A DNA stretch of 64,000 bases. Source: UBA1046 sp012511325. Lineage in GTDB: Bacteria > Bacillota > Clostridia > Saccharofermentanales > DTU023. The DNA lies in the NCBI GenBank assembly GCA_050951925.1, contig JBMNJZ010000001.1, positions 1,488,001 to 1,552,000 of the forward strand. The letters are read 5' to 3'. Below the pieces are notes generated by a model. The model saw only the letters and a program-made list of their open reading frames with translations, had not been told where the DNA came from and did not search any database. Numbering within the stretch: the first letter of the stretch is position 1; every line of letters starts with the position of its first letter. Made by a program: the position numbers and the translations under genes. Below are positions 34,878 through 44,631 of the stretch, one piece after another.

Positions 34878-37037
34878 TTAGCTCTTTTCCGGCTTCCCTT
34901 TATTATTTGCCTTGGGCTTTTTCATATTAGAGGGACATTTGGGATCACCGCAACGCTCATAGCTGCGTCCGCGGAAACGTTTGGCCACAATATAGCCACC
35001 ACATTCTGAACATTTCTTGCCTTCCACCGGCAAATCCCAGCTGATGAAAGGACAATCCGGATCAGTTCCTTTTTTATCACAAACATAGAATTTTTTACTT
35101 CTACCCTTGCGTGTCCTTTTCTCCAATAATCCTGAGCCACATAGCGGACAACTTCCCGGAGCAACTGTCTCTATACTTTCTCTGTAATCACAGTCAGGAT
35201 AGCGGTTGCAGGCAATGAATTTTCCATACCGGCCCTCTTTAATTACCAGTTCACCTTGATTGCACTGGGGACAAATTCTGCCGGTAGGCTCTTCTGCCAC
35301 GGTAATTTTTTCTATATTTTTTTCTGCGGCTTTGACACTGGCATGAAATGGTGAATAAAAATTATTCAGAATCTCTATACCTTGTATTTCGCCTGCCTCA
35401 ACCGCATCAAGTTGTTTTTCCAGATCAGCTGTAAATTCCGTGTCTACTATATCATCAAAATTTTTCTCTAATAGTTCAGTCACCAGGATTCCCAGTTCAG
35501 TAGGATAAAGATTATTTTTCTCTTTCTCAACATAATTCCTAGCTAAGATAGTTGAGATTGTGGGAGCATAGGTTGACGGTCTGCCAATGCCCAGCTCTTC
35601 CATCGCTTTGATTAAACTGGCTTCAGTATAACGTGCCGGAGGCTGTGTATACTTCTGCTCAGGCTGCAAACGCTTAAGCTCAAGTTGATCTCTGACATTC
35701 AATAACGGCAGCGAGTTAATCTTTGTTTCATTATCTCCCGCTGTTACCTTGCTTGTTCCTGCAGCATAGCTGTAGGCCTTAAGCCAACCGGGGAATTTCA
35801 TCTGTTCACCCTGAACACGAAACAAATGAGTCCCTGCCAAAATATCGGCACGAATTGTGTCAAAAATCCCTTCGTTCATCTGTGAAGATATAAAACGTTC
35901 CCAGATCAGCTTATAGAGACGGTATTGATCACGGCTAAGCTTATCCTTGACAGCTTCGGGATCGAGGTCAAAATGGATTGGCCGAATAGCTTCATGTGCA
36001 TCCTGTGCCTGTTTGCCCTTTTGATAATAATTCGGTTTGGCCGGCAAGTACTCTTCGCCATAAAATTTGACAATTCGATCTCTAATCTCAGTTACCGCTG
36101 AGGCAGAAACACGGACCGAATCGGTACGGATATAAGTCACCAGAGCAGTTGCTCCCGAGCCCGGCAAATTAACGCCCTCATATAATTGTTGCGCTACACT
36201 CATAGTCCGGGATGAACTCATACCTAAAACTCTGGAAGCCTCCTGCTGTAATGAAGAAGTGGTAAAAGGCGCATATGGCCGCCTTTTTTTCTGGCCTCTA
36301 TTGATAGATTCAACTACAAAAGGCAGTGTTTTGAGTTCTGTTACTAAGGTATCAACCTTTTCCTGATCTGATAATTTGACGCGGCGCACTCTATTATTGA
36401 CTTTCTCTCCATGATATAGAGCACCAAATGGTTCCTCCTTATCTTTTTGCAAAAAAGCTGTCAAAAGCCAGTACTCTTCCGGTTTAAAGGCTGCAATCTC
36501 ACGCTCTCTTATCACAATCAGCCTTGTCGCCACCGACTGGACACGTCCGGCTGACAATCCTTTGCGTACTTTTGCCCAGAGCAAAGGGCTGAGCTCATAA
36601 CCAACCAGTCGATCCAAAATACGCCTGGATTGTTGAGAATCAATCAGGTTTTTGTCCAAGGGTCTTGCAGTATCAATAGCTCCCCGAACCGCACTGCTGC
36701 TAATCTCATTAAAAGAGATGCGTATTTGTGCAGTTTGATCCAGATCAAGCACATTGGCCAGATGCCAAGCAATTGCCTCGCCCTCACGGTCCGGGTCAGT
36801 AGCAAGTAAAACGCGATCAGCTTGGTCAGCAGCAGCCTTAAGCTCTTTGATAATTTTCTCTTTGCCGGGCATAGTAATGTAACGAACAGAGAAATTGTCT
36901 TTGACATTTACTCCCATGGTTGAAGATGGCAAATCTCTGATATGTCCTACAGAGGCCTTGACAATATAATTACTGTCCAGGTAGCGGGATATAGTTCTGG
37001 CTTTGGCAGGAGATTCTACTATTACGAGTGTTTTCAC
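34878..37037 (-). CDS. topA: DNA topoisomerase I
   Basis: TopA relaxes negative supercoils. The 719-residue protein begins KTLVIVESPAKARTISRYL (TOPRIM). ATDPDREGEAIAWH is next, YIRTDSVRVS contains the catalytic tyrosine, and three C-terminal zinc-finger repeats follow (CPQCNQGELV, CPLCGSGLLE, CSECGGYIV with their paired cysteines). I choose the GTG at 37037, behind AAAGG 8 nt upstream. An upstream alternative start at 37133 would add 32 unrelated residues. It precedes trmFO, queA and tgt. Confidence 0.94.
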   Translation of the reverse strand: MKTLVIVESPAKARTISRYLDSNYIVKASVGHIRDLPSSTMGVNVKDNFSVRYITMPGKEKIIKELKAAADQADRVLLATDPDREGEAIAWHLANVLDLDQTAQIRISFNEISSSAVRGAIDTARPLDKNLIDSQQSRRILDRLVGYELSPLLWAKVRKGLSAGRVQSVATRLIVIREREIAAFKPEEYWLLTAFLQKDKEEPFGALYHGEKVNNRVRRVKLSDQEKVDTLVTELKTLPFVVESINRGQKKRRPYAPFTTSSLQQEASRVLGMSSSRTMSVAQQLYEGVNLPGSGATALVTYIRTDSVRVSASAVTEIRDRIVKFYGEEYLPAKPNYYQKGKQAQDAHEAIRPIHFDLDPEAVKDKLSRDQYRLYKLIWERFISSQMNEGIFDTIRADILAGTHLFRVQGEQMKFPGWLKAYSYAAGTSKVTAGDNETKINSLPLLNVRDQLELKRLQPEQKYTQPPARYTEASLIKAMEELGIGRPSTYAPTISTILARNYVEKEKNNLYPTELGILVTELLEKNFDDIVDTEFTADLEKQLDAVEAGEIQGIEILNNFYSPFHASVKAAEKNIEKITVAEEPTGRICPQCNQGELVIKEGRYGKFIACNRYPDCDYRESIETVAPGSCPLCGSGLLEKRTRKGRSKKFYVCDKKGTDPDCPFISWDLPVEGKKCSECGGYIVAKRFRGRSYERCGDPKCPSNMKKPKANNKGKPEKS

Positions 37038-37232
37038 AATCCTATCCTTTATCATGATCTTATCAGAACAAGCATTGAAATCAATTATATACGACATATC
37101 GCAATATATGTCAAAAGCCGTGGCCTCTGACAAATGCTAATGATATTCAGTCAGTAGCAAGTGAAACATATAGCTGGTGTGGCAAGCAACATTTTAGATC
37201 GCCAAATCCTTATAGGTCGTCCATTGAAAAAA

Positions 37233-38408
37233 CTAAGAAAAGCGATTCAGTTCATAGTGGCCTCGTCGATTGCTCATAAAACCTGCCAGTTCTAAGCTAG
37301 TAAGAATTCGTGCCGTGTCTGCCAATGACAATCCGCAATAATCCGCAATCCGAACCATTGTGGCAGGACCTACGATAAGAAGTTCAAATATTTTCCTCTC
37401 AGTCTGATTTAATGCCACCGGCAATTGGACCTGTCCCGGATCAACCAAAGATGATTTACTTATCCTAGCTCTTTGATAAGTCGCCGCTTCGTTTGCATCA
37501 TTATTTGTCGCCCTTGTTTCTAAAACTAAGGTATTTAATTCAGGCATTTTCAGATCAGTTATTATCTTCGCATACCCTTCTTTTATCAAGCTGTGGCAAC
37601 CCCTTTGTTCATTAGCAAAGACCGAGCCCGGGATGGCATATACCGGGACTTTCATATTGTGTGCCAGCTTAGCTGTTATCAGGCTGCCGGACTTGGTTTT
37701 TGCCGTGGTAATAATGACAGCCTCGGCCAAAGCGGCGATTATTCGATTTCTGGCCGGAAAATTCTTTGCCGCCGGAGATGTGCCCGGTCTGTATTCGCTA
37801 ATAATCAAACCGGACTGTGCAATATTCGCCAGAAGACTTTTGTTAGATGCCGGATAGACTCGATCTACACCGCAGCCCAGTACTGCAATCGTCTTCCCTC
37901 CCGTTGTCATTGCTTCTTTGTGAGCTGTGCTGTCTGCGCCTTCTGCTGCACCACTGACTATGCAATAGCCTTTACAGCATAATTGTCTGGTAATTTCGGC
38001 AGTAACTTCACGACCATAGGGATTTAGCGATCGCGAGCCGACTACAGCCACACATCTTTCGCGCAATAAAGATAGATCAACACCCCGGTAAAAAAGCAAG
38101 GAAATCTGTACCTTTCGATCAGCAAGTTTCCTGGGAAAGCAGGCATCCACCACAGAAACTACCTTTATGCCCTGACTGGCCCAAGTATCAGCTTGACTTA
38201 GTAAATTATCTGAGCCTTTATTCTTCAGACATAATCTCAAAAGATCAAACTCAGCTGGTTCATCGGATTTGCTCCTTTGATGCAAAAGATTCCACAGTCG
38301 AGTCATCGATCCTGAATATTTCAACAATTTGCATCGAATCCTGTGACTCAGACGGTATTCAAGTGCTGACAGCACCAAAAGTTCTGCCGTCGCTAATCTT
38401 AAATTCAT
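37233..38408 (-). CDS. dprA: DNA-processing protein DprA
   Basis: The 391-residue protein loads RecA on incoming single-stranded DNA. The Rossmann-like domain shows VAVVGSRSLNPYG, IVSGAAEGADSTAHKEA, TIAVLGCGVDRVYPA, FPARNRIIAALA and SGSLITAKLA, followed by a C-terminal winged helix (about 320-385). Its ATG overlaps the comM stop (ATGA). The dprA-topA order is conserved. Natural competence cannot be inferred from this gene alone. Confidence 0.92.
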   Translation of the reverse strand: MNLRLATAELLVLSALEYRLSHRIRCKLLKYSGSMTRLWNLLHQRSKSDEPAEFDLLRLCLKNKGSDNLLSQADTWASQGIKVVSVVDACFPRKLADRKVQISLLFYRGVDLSLLRERCVAVVGSRSLNPYGREVTAEITRQLCCKGYCIVSGAAEGADSTAHKEAMTTGGKTIAVLGCGVDRVYPASNKSLLANIAQSGLIISEYRPGTSPAAKNFPARNRIIAALAEAVIITTAKTKSGSLITAKLAHNMKVPVYAIPGSVFANEQRGCHSLIKEGYAKIITDLKMPELNTLVLETRATNNDANEAATYQRARISKSSLVDPGQVQLPVALNQTERKIFELLIVGPATMVRIADYCGLSLADTARILTSLELAGFMSNRRGHYELNRFS

Positions 38409-39958
38409 AATAGAGTATTCAGATCCAATCTATATTGCATTATTTCAGCCACATGCTCTGTTTTAACGGATAGTGATTGCTCTAAATCTGCCAAGGTTCG
38501 CGAGCAACGCAACAGATTATGATAGGATCGAGCAGAAATAGCTTTCTTTTCTGCAAAGTCGCCGAGCAGCTTAATCGCCTGTTTTTCAATCTTCATATCC
38601 TGATAATAGTCAACCACCGGCAAGCTGGAATTGTAATGAAAGCTAAGGCCCAGTTCACGTGATCTCTGCTTTTGGATATCATGACAGACCATGATCTGTG
38701 AAGCAGCAGTTTCATGTTCAGTGCCAACGGTTACTGTTAAGCTTTTTAGAAGATCATCCCCTGACAAACTTTGCATCTTTACACACAGATTTAGACGATC
38801 CCATAAGGGACCGCTGATACGGTGCAAATGCTTTCTGATCTGATTTGGAGTACAGCGGCATCTATCATCCGGCTCCAAGGAATAACCACATCGACAAGGA
38901 TTGGCGGCGCCAATCAGCAAAAAACGAGCAGGCCATATCGCAAATTCTTTCGCCCTGGCAATCTTGATCTGACCACTCTCCAAGGGCTCGCGCAACAGAT
39001 CGAGAACTGCGCCGGGAAATTCTGTCAATTCGTCTAGAAACAATACTCCCAGATGGGCAGCTGTACAGATGCCGGGTCTTAAGGGTGAGCCGCCGCCTAT
39101 TAAGGCAGCGCCGGTAATACTGTGATGAGGAGCCAGAAAAGGACGTGACCGCACTAAGCTGTCAATTATGCCGCCTTTAGACATGGCGCTTTGAATCATA
39201 GTAACAGACAACGACTCATCTTCATTCAAGTCCGGTAATAGACCAGGCAAACACGATGCTAAAGAAGTTTTACCACAGCCAGGAGAACCTAACATTAAAA
39301 GAGTATGATAACCGGCGGCAGCTATCGTTAAAGCTCTTTTTGCCATTTTTTGACCAAAAAAATGATCTAATCGCGGCAACAGTTGGCTTTTTTTCTTCTT
39401 TGCCGCTGCCGGACGCTTTTGCGTCATTTTGACTCCTGAATATATTGTTACAGCCGATTTAAGATCCTCAACACCAAAATATCTAATTTTTTTGACCAGT
39501 TCGGCTTCTCGCAAATTGTCGAGAGGTCCCAGAACATAAAATAGCTTTCTTTGCTTATAGATTGTGAGAATACGGTTCAAAACACCCGGAATGCCAAGCA
39601 ATTCGCCGTTCAAACCTAGTTCTCCGATAATCAGCAATGGCTCTTCACCGCGCGGTCTTACAATTTGGCCGGAAGCCTCTAAAATTGCCAGAGCAAGCGC
39701 CAAGTCAAAGCCCGTCCCGCTTTTTTGAATCCAGGCCGGAGCATAGCTGGCAATGACCCTGCCCTCCGGGAACTTGTAACCGCTGTTAATAATTGCAGCT
39801 CTAACTCGGTTACGTGCTTCTCGAACGGCAGAATCTCCTAGTCCTGTAATCTCAAACGACGGCAAGCCGGGCAATACAGTAACTTCAACCTCCACTAAAA
39901 CTCCATTAATGCCGTTAATTCCACAGGATGTAACACTGCTGTACTTTTGCGTCCGCAA
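38405..39958 (-). CDS. comM: YifB/ComM-family AAA+ ATPase (Mg-chelatase-like)
   Basis: The 517-residue protein has an N-terminal Lon-like fold (GINGVLVEVEVTVLPGLPSF, FDLALALAIL) and an AAA+ core with GSPGCGKTS, FLDELTEF and CRCGYSLEPDDRCRC (zinc-like). A Mg-chelatase C-terminal domain follows. ComM is a DNA helicase aiding transformation in some bacteria. I place the start at TTG 39958, with GGAGG 5 nt upstream; the alternative start at 40057 only adds a hydrophobic tail with no ribosome binding site. Confidence 0.9.
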   Translation of the reverse strand: MRTQKYSSVTSCGINGINGVLVEVEVTVLPGLPSFEITGLGDSAVREARNRVRAAIINSGYKFPEGRVIASYAPAWIQKSGTGFDLALALAILEASGQIVRPRGEEPLLIIGELGLNGELLGIPGVLNRILTIYKQRKLFYVLGPLDNLREAELVKKIRYFGVEDLKSAVTIYSGVKMTQKRPAAAKKKKSQLLPRLDHFFGQKMAKRALTIAAAGYHTLLMLGSPGCGKTSLASCLPGLLPDLNEDESLSVTMIQSAMSKGGIIDSLVRSRPFLAPHHSITGAALIGGGSPLRPGICTAAHLGVLFLDELTEFPGAVLDLLREPLESGQIKIARAKEFAIWPARFLLIGAANPCRCGYSLEPDDRCRCTPNQIRKHLHRISGPLWDRLNLCVKMQSLSGDDLLKSLTVTVGTEHETAASQIMVCHDIQKQRSRELGLSFHYNSSLPVVDYYQDMKIEKQAIKLLGDFAEKKAISARSYHNLLRCSRTLADLEQSLSVKTEHVAEIMQYRLDLNTLL

Positions 39959-40181
39959 TTTATCCTCCTCAGAAGCAACTATTACCAATATGCAAGATGA
40001 TTTAAAACTGCCAATTATAATCAGTACCACAAAAGACAACAATCGGTGGCAATTCACAACAGGTAGTGTGCCTGTTATAATCCTAGGGGGAATCTTCCCA
40101 TCTAGGATAGAAAAGCTTTTCCACAGTAGCCATAAACTGTAGCTAGATAAAAATATGACATAATAATTGTCGGGGGACTAA

Positions 40182-41258
40182 ATGAAACTGGGAATTGTCG
40201 GACTACCCAATGTTGGCAAGAGTACATTGTTTAAAGCTATTACCGGAACACAAGCTGAAATTGCCAATTATCCTTTCTGTACTATCAATCCCAATATTAG
40301 TATTGTTCCGGTACCAGATCGCAGATTGGATCACTTGTGTCAACTTTACCAGCCGGAGCGCTGTATACCGGCCGTACTGGAAGTGGTAGATATTGCCGGC
40401 TTAGTACGTGGAGCAAGCAAAGGAGAAGGATTAGGTAATCAATTCTTATCCAGTATTCGTGAAGTAGATGCAATTATCCATGTGATACGTTGCTTCGATG
40501 GAACTAATATTACACATGTGGACGGTAGTATCGATCCCGTTCGGGATATTGAAACAATAGAACTCGAACTGATATTGTCCGATATAGAATATGTGGAAAA
40601 AAGAATCAATAAATACTCCCGACTAGCTAAAAGCGACAAAATTTTCAAAGAGCAATTGGAAATACTCAACAATCTACTGCGCCATCTTGAAGAAGGCAAA
40701 TCGGCAAACTGTTTTCCTGATTTGTTTTTATTGACAGACCTTCATTTACTAACCGGCAAACCGGTACTATATGTAGCAAATACCGATGAACAAAAGTTAG
40801 GAGGTGACTATAGAGAGCTGGACGCTTTACGAAACAAAATTGCTGAAAAGCAGGCAGAACTTATAATCGTCAGCGCCGAGATAGAGGCGGAAATCGCTGA
40901 TTTGCCTAAGGAAGAGCGCCAGCTTTTCAGTGCAGAGCTGGGATTGTCAATAACCGGTCAAAAGCAGATTATCCAAGCAGGCTACAAGCTCCTGGATCTG
41001 CTCTCCTTTTTTACTGCGGGCGGCTCGAAAGAAGTCCGTGCCTGGACTATCTCCAAAGGCACAAAAGCACCTCAGGCTGCAGGAAAAATCCACAGTGATT
41101 TCGAGCGCGGTTTCATAAGAGCTGAAGTAACCGCTTTTGAGGATCTGCTGCAATACGGAACTATTAATGCAGTCAAAGAAAAGGGGAAATACCGCTCCGA
41201 AGGCAAAGATTATGTCGTACAAGACGGTGATATCATCTTATTTCGTTTCAACGTCTAG
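40182..41258 (+). CDS. ychF: YchF/OLA1-type ribosome-associated ATPase
   Basis: The 358-residue protein is a translation-factor-related P-loop ATPase. It begins KLGIVGLPNVGKSTLFKAIT and shows FCTINPNISIVPVPD, VVDIAGLVRGASKGEGLGNQ, and VANTDE in place of NKxD (typical of this ATP-preferring family). The C-terminal TGS domain (EDLLQYG, GKYRSEGKDYVVQDGDI) completes it. GGGGG lies 5 nt before the ATG. It stands alone on the plus strand. Confidence 0.95.
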   Translation: MKLGIVGLPNVGKSTLFKAITGTQAEIANYPFCTINPNISIVPVPDRRLDHLCQLYQPERCIPAVLEVVDIAGLVRGASKGEGLGNQFLSSIREVDAIIHVIRCFDGTNITHVDGSIDPVRDIETIELELILSDIEYVEKRINKYSRLAKSDKIFKEQLEILNNLLRHLEEGKSANCFPDLFLLTDLHLLTGKPVLYVANTDEQKLGGDYRELDALRNKIAEKQAELIIVSAEIEAEIADLPKEERQLFSAELGLSITGQKQIIQAGYKLLDLLSFFTAGGSKEVRAWTISKGTKAPQAAGKIHSDFERGFIRAEVTAFEDLLQYGTINAVKEKGKYRSEGKDYVVQDGDIILFRFNV

Positions 41259-41298
41259 CAGATTTTCAGATATCGATAATAGTTCAATTGCCGGACTT

Positions 41299-41931
41299 CT
41301 AGACTTTACTTGATAGAAGGCTCTTATATCTGATACCTCTCGGTTTTAATTCGCGTTCCATCAGTTCTTCAACCTGTAAGCGAAGTTCTTCTACCGTGCC
41401 ATTATTTACCAACTCGCCTGTAGAAAGCGCCAGGTATTCTTCCCTGGTCATTTGTACCGCAATTCTTTGTCTGGCTTCAGAGCCCGAGAGCCCTCTTTGC
41501 GACAACCTTAACAATCTAATATCATCATCCGCCCAGACTGTATAAACCACATCGCAGCGATCTAAAAAACCTTGACGCACAGGGATCGGTACATCAAGCA
41601 CCGCAGCCTGGACTTTCTTCTCCCTGAGAAGATTCAGCTCAGCACTTATCTGTTCCAGAACATGTCTATGTACGATCCGATTAAGTTCCTTCAGCGCCTG
41701 CTTATCCGCAAACACCAGCTCAGCTGTCAGTTTTCTCTTAAGCGCTCCTGTATCATCAATATAATCAGAGCCAAGGACTGCTTCCAGCTCAGAAATAGCT
41801 GAGCCCCCTGCGCCGGTAACAGAATGCGAGATGCGGTCGGCACTGATTACCGCCAGACCGGCTTCAGCCAGCAAAGCTGAAACCGTTGTTTTGCCACTAC
41901 CTATCCCGCCCGTAATTCCAATAATAAACAT
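41299..41931 (-). CDS. coaE: Dephospho-CoA kinase
   Basis: CoaE is the last enzyme of coenzyme A synthesis. The 210-residue protein begins MFIIGITGGIGSGKTTVS, and VLDVPIPVRQGFLDRCD and RLLRLSQRGLSGSEA follow. I choose ATG 41931 (AGGA 5 nt upstream), 7 nt after polA; an upstream start at 42156 within polA adds a non-homologous tail. polA-coaE adjacency is common in Clostridia. Confidence 0.93.
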   Translation of the reverse strand: MFIIGITGGIGSGKTTVSALLAEAGLAVISADRISHSVTGAGGSAISELEAVLGSDYIDDTGALKRKLTAELVFADKQALKELNRIVHRHVLEQISAELNLLREKKVQAAVLDVPIPVRQGFLDRCDVVYTVWADDDIRLLRLSQRGLSGSEARQRIAVQMTREEYLALSTGELVNNGTVEELRLQVEELMERELKPRGIRYKSLLSSKV

Positions 41932-41938
41932 AATATTC

Positions 41939-44608
41939 CTATGCTTTAATTTCTCCCCAGCTTTGCCCGCTGGCAACTTCGGCAACCAGAGGCACAGAGA
42001 GTGACATTGCATCAACCATGCTCTCCTGTAAAATCTTAGCTGCGGTCTCTGCATCTTGGATGGAAGCTTCAACCAATAATTCATCATGGACTTGTAAAAC
42101 CAGATGGGCATCCAAATTGTTTTTAATGAAGGCATCATGGATCCGTACCATCGCAATTTTGATCAGGTCCGCAGCGGTTCCTTGAACCGGAGCATTGGCC
42201 GCAGCTCGTTCCCCAAAGTTCCTCACATTTGTGTCGGAAGACTTCAGTTCTGCAACATAGCGTCTTCGTCCTAATAGAGTTTCAACATAACCCTGATCAT
42301 ATGCCAGCTTAATAGTATTGTTCAACCATTCTCTAACTTTCTGATAGCGAGCGTCATAGGCGGCGATATAGTCATGAGCCTTGCCGATAGATATACCCAG
42401 ATCCCGAGCCAAGCCAAAATCACTGATGCCGTACACAATGCTAAAGTTGACGGTCTTGGCTATATCTCTTTGCTCAGCATTTACTTCTGCCACAGGAACA
42501 GAAAAAAGAGAGCTGGCGGTTGCTTTATGAACATCAATATCCTCGGCGAAAGCTTGCAGCAAATTCGGATCCTGAGATAAATGAGCCAGTATCCTCAGCT
42601 CAATCTGCGCATAATCAGCATCAAGCAAAATATAACCGGGAGCAGCCACAAAAATATTGCGAATTTCCCGCCCTCGTTTAGTGCGGATCGGAATATTCTG
42701 AAGATTAGGATTTGAGCTGGACAAACGCCCGGTAGAAGTCAGTGTCTGATGATAGCTTGTGCGCACGCGACCATCCGCATCTACAGCTTGACTTAAGCCC
42801 TCGAGAAAAGTAGATTTCAATTTTGACAAGCTCCGATGCTCAAGTATTAAAGGTATAATCGGATGGCTGAATTGCAAAGCTTCCAGCTCATCAGCAGCAG
42901 TAGAATACTGCCCGGTTTTTGTCTTGCGCCCCGGCGGAAGCCCAAGCTCCTCAAACAGCACAATGCCTAGCTGCTTGGGCGAATTTAGATTAAATTCATG
43001 ACCTGCCAAAGTAAATATTTCCTCTTCCAACACGGAAATATCCGTAGCCATTCTGTCTGTCTGTGACCTTAGTTCAGCTTGATCCAGGGTAATCCCTTTT
43101 GCCTCCATATCGGCCAGGACGCCGGCCAGAGAAAACTCTAACGCAAGTAAGCGCTCCAGTTTCAAATCCACTGCCATTTTCTCCTGCTTGTTTCTGACAG
43201 CGATCATTTGTTGCGCCCGATAAAAAATTCGGCTTTGCTCAGCCTCTGTTAAAGCAGTCTGATGTTCTAAGCCTTCCAACAGTGAGATTTGCGCATCGGC
43301 CACATGCTCAAACAGTGGATATGGCTGATAATCAGAAGCCAGAGTCCTACTCAATACAGACTCAAGTTGAATCTGTCCCTCCATCTGATCAAGCAGATAC
43401 GCCGCAATTTTTAAATCAAAAGGCGGTTTTTTATAGGCTTTTTGTTTGAACTGGCGTAGAAAGTTTTTGTAGTCCCAGATTGTAAGCTTTCTGTCAGACA
43501 ATTCAGATAGGAACTTTACAGCATCAGCGCCAGGCAGATGCATTACACAGCCTTCAGATGAAATCAAGCTGACCACATGGTCATTCTGTTCCTCCCAGGC
43601 GATAACAATCTCCTGATCTTTGCAATGCAGTAGAAACTCCTCTTTGTTGCTGAACTCAGTCTGCTCTTTTCCCGTTATGCTGCTATCCCGGCTCAACTTT
43701 ATACTCCAATCAGCCAGTGCTTGCTCCAGGCCAAATCTGGGAATCATGCTCTTAAAGTCCAAGCGCAGAAAGAACTGTAACAGTTCAGAATCAGATTGCC
43801 TAAAATTAATATCAGTAAGATACTCTGGCAAATCAGGTATCGGAACCGCAAGCTCTATCTTGGCCAGATCATAAGATAATCTGGCCATATCCTCCTCTGC
43901 CCGGATCTTTTCTCCCAGCGCTCCGTTTATCTGATCCGCATTAGCAAGAACAGTTTCCAAATTCCCGTGCTCATGCAGAAGCTTAAGTGCTGTCTTCTCG
44001 CCTACGCCCTTAATACCGGGTATCCCGTCTGAACTGTCACCCATAAGTGCCTTTAAATCGACAACCTGTTCCGGAATCAGACCATATCTATCGGCCAGCA
44101 CTTCGAGATTAATCACTTCCTGCTGAGTTAGACCACTGCGACTAACCGGCATCAACACTTCCGTGTTTTTATTAATAAGCTGGAAAGTATCACGGTCGCC
44201 GGAAACGATAGTAACCTTATAACCTTGTTCTACAGCTATATGTGCCATTGTGCCAATCAGATCATCAGCTTCATAACCTGACACTTCATATCTTTTGACT
44301 CCCAGGGCATCAAGGAGTTCTTTGGCCAGAGGCATTTGCAGGACCAGTTCATCCGGCATTTTCTTGCGGTCCCCTTTATATTCGCGATACATCTCATGTC
44401 TAAATGTCGGTTCAGGACGGTCAAATAAGGCAAATATAAGATCCGGCTGAATAAGGTCACGGTAGCGCAAAAACATATTTAAAAATGCATAGACGGCTCC
44501 GGTAGGGGTGCCGTCAGCTGAATTAAGATTCTGACGCCCCGCTAAACCATAATAAGCACGGTTCATTAGACTGTTGCCATCAAGCAACATTACAGTCTTA
44601 TCTGTCAA
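41939..44608 (-). CDS. polA: DNA polymerase I
   Basis: The 889-residue protein has a 5'-3' exonuclease domain (LLDGNSLMNRAYYG, EADDLIGTMA, GDSSDGIPGIKGVGEKTA), a middle 3'-5' exonuclease-like region, and the family A polymerase (DADYAQIELRILAHLS, FSIVYGISDFGLA, LVLQVHDELLVE). The middle region lacks the DxE and other Asp residues needed for proofreading, so it is probably inactive, as in many Bacillus enzymes. The start is TTG, behind AGAGG. It lies downstream of the sigma/anti-sigma pair. Confidence 0.95.
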   Translation of the reverse strand: MTDKTVMLLDGNSLMNRAYYGLAGRQNLNSADGTPTGAVYAFLNMFLRYRDLIQPDLIFALFDRPEPTFRHEMYREYKGDRKKMPDELVLQMPLAKELLDALGVKRYEVSGYEADDLIGTMAHIAVEQGYKVTIVSGDRDTFQLINKNTEVLMPVSRSGLTQQEVINLEVLADRYGLIPEQVVDLKALMGDSSDGIPGIKGVGEKTALKLLHEHGNLETVLANADQINGALGEKIRAEEDMARLSYDLAKIELAVPIPDLPEYLTDINFRQSDSELLQFFLRLDFKSMIPRFGLEQALADWSIKLSRDSSITGKEQTEFSNKEEFLLHCKDQEIVIAWEEQNDHVVSLISSEGCVMHLPGADAVKFLSELSDRKLTIWDYKNFLRQFKQKAYKKPPFDLKIAAYLLDQMEGQIQLESVLSRTLASDYQPYPLFEHVADAQISLLEGLEHQTALTEAEQSRIFYRAQQMIAVRNKQEKMAVDLKLERLLALEFSLAGVLADMEAKGITLDQAELRSQTDRMATDISVLEEEIFTLAGHEFNLNSPKQLGIVLFEELGLPPGRKTKTGQYSTAADELEALQFSHPIIPLILEHRSLSKLKSTFLEGLSQAVDADGRVRTSYHQTLTSTGRLSSSNPNLQNIPIRTKRGREIRNIFVAAPGYILLDADYAQIELRILAHLSQDPNLLQAFAEDIDVHKATASSLFSVPVAEVNAEQRDIAKTVNFSIVYGISDFGLARDLGISIGKAHDYIAAYDARYQKVREWLNNTIKLAYDQGYVETLLGRRRYVAELKSSDTNVRNFGERAAANAPVQGTAADLIKIAMVRIHDAFIKNNLDAHLVLQVHDELLVEASIQDAETAAKILQESMVDAMSLSVPLVAEVASGQSWGEIKA

Positions 44609-44631
44609 ATTATTACCTCTTTCTTCAGGAA

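Noticed and set aside
41932..42156. N-terminal extension of coaE
   Set aside because: It is an out-of-frame reading of the polA end. The P-loop start MFIIGITGG with its own ribosome binding site fits CoaE length.
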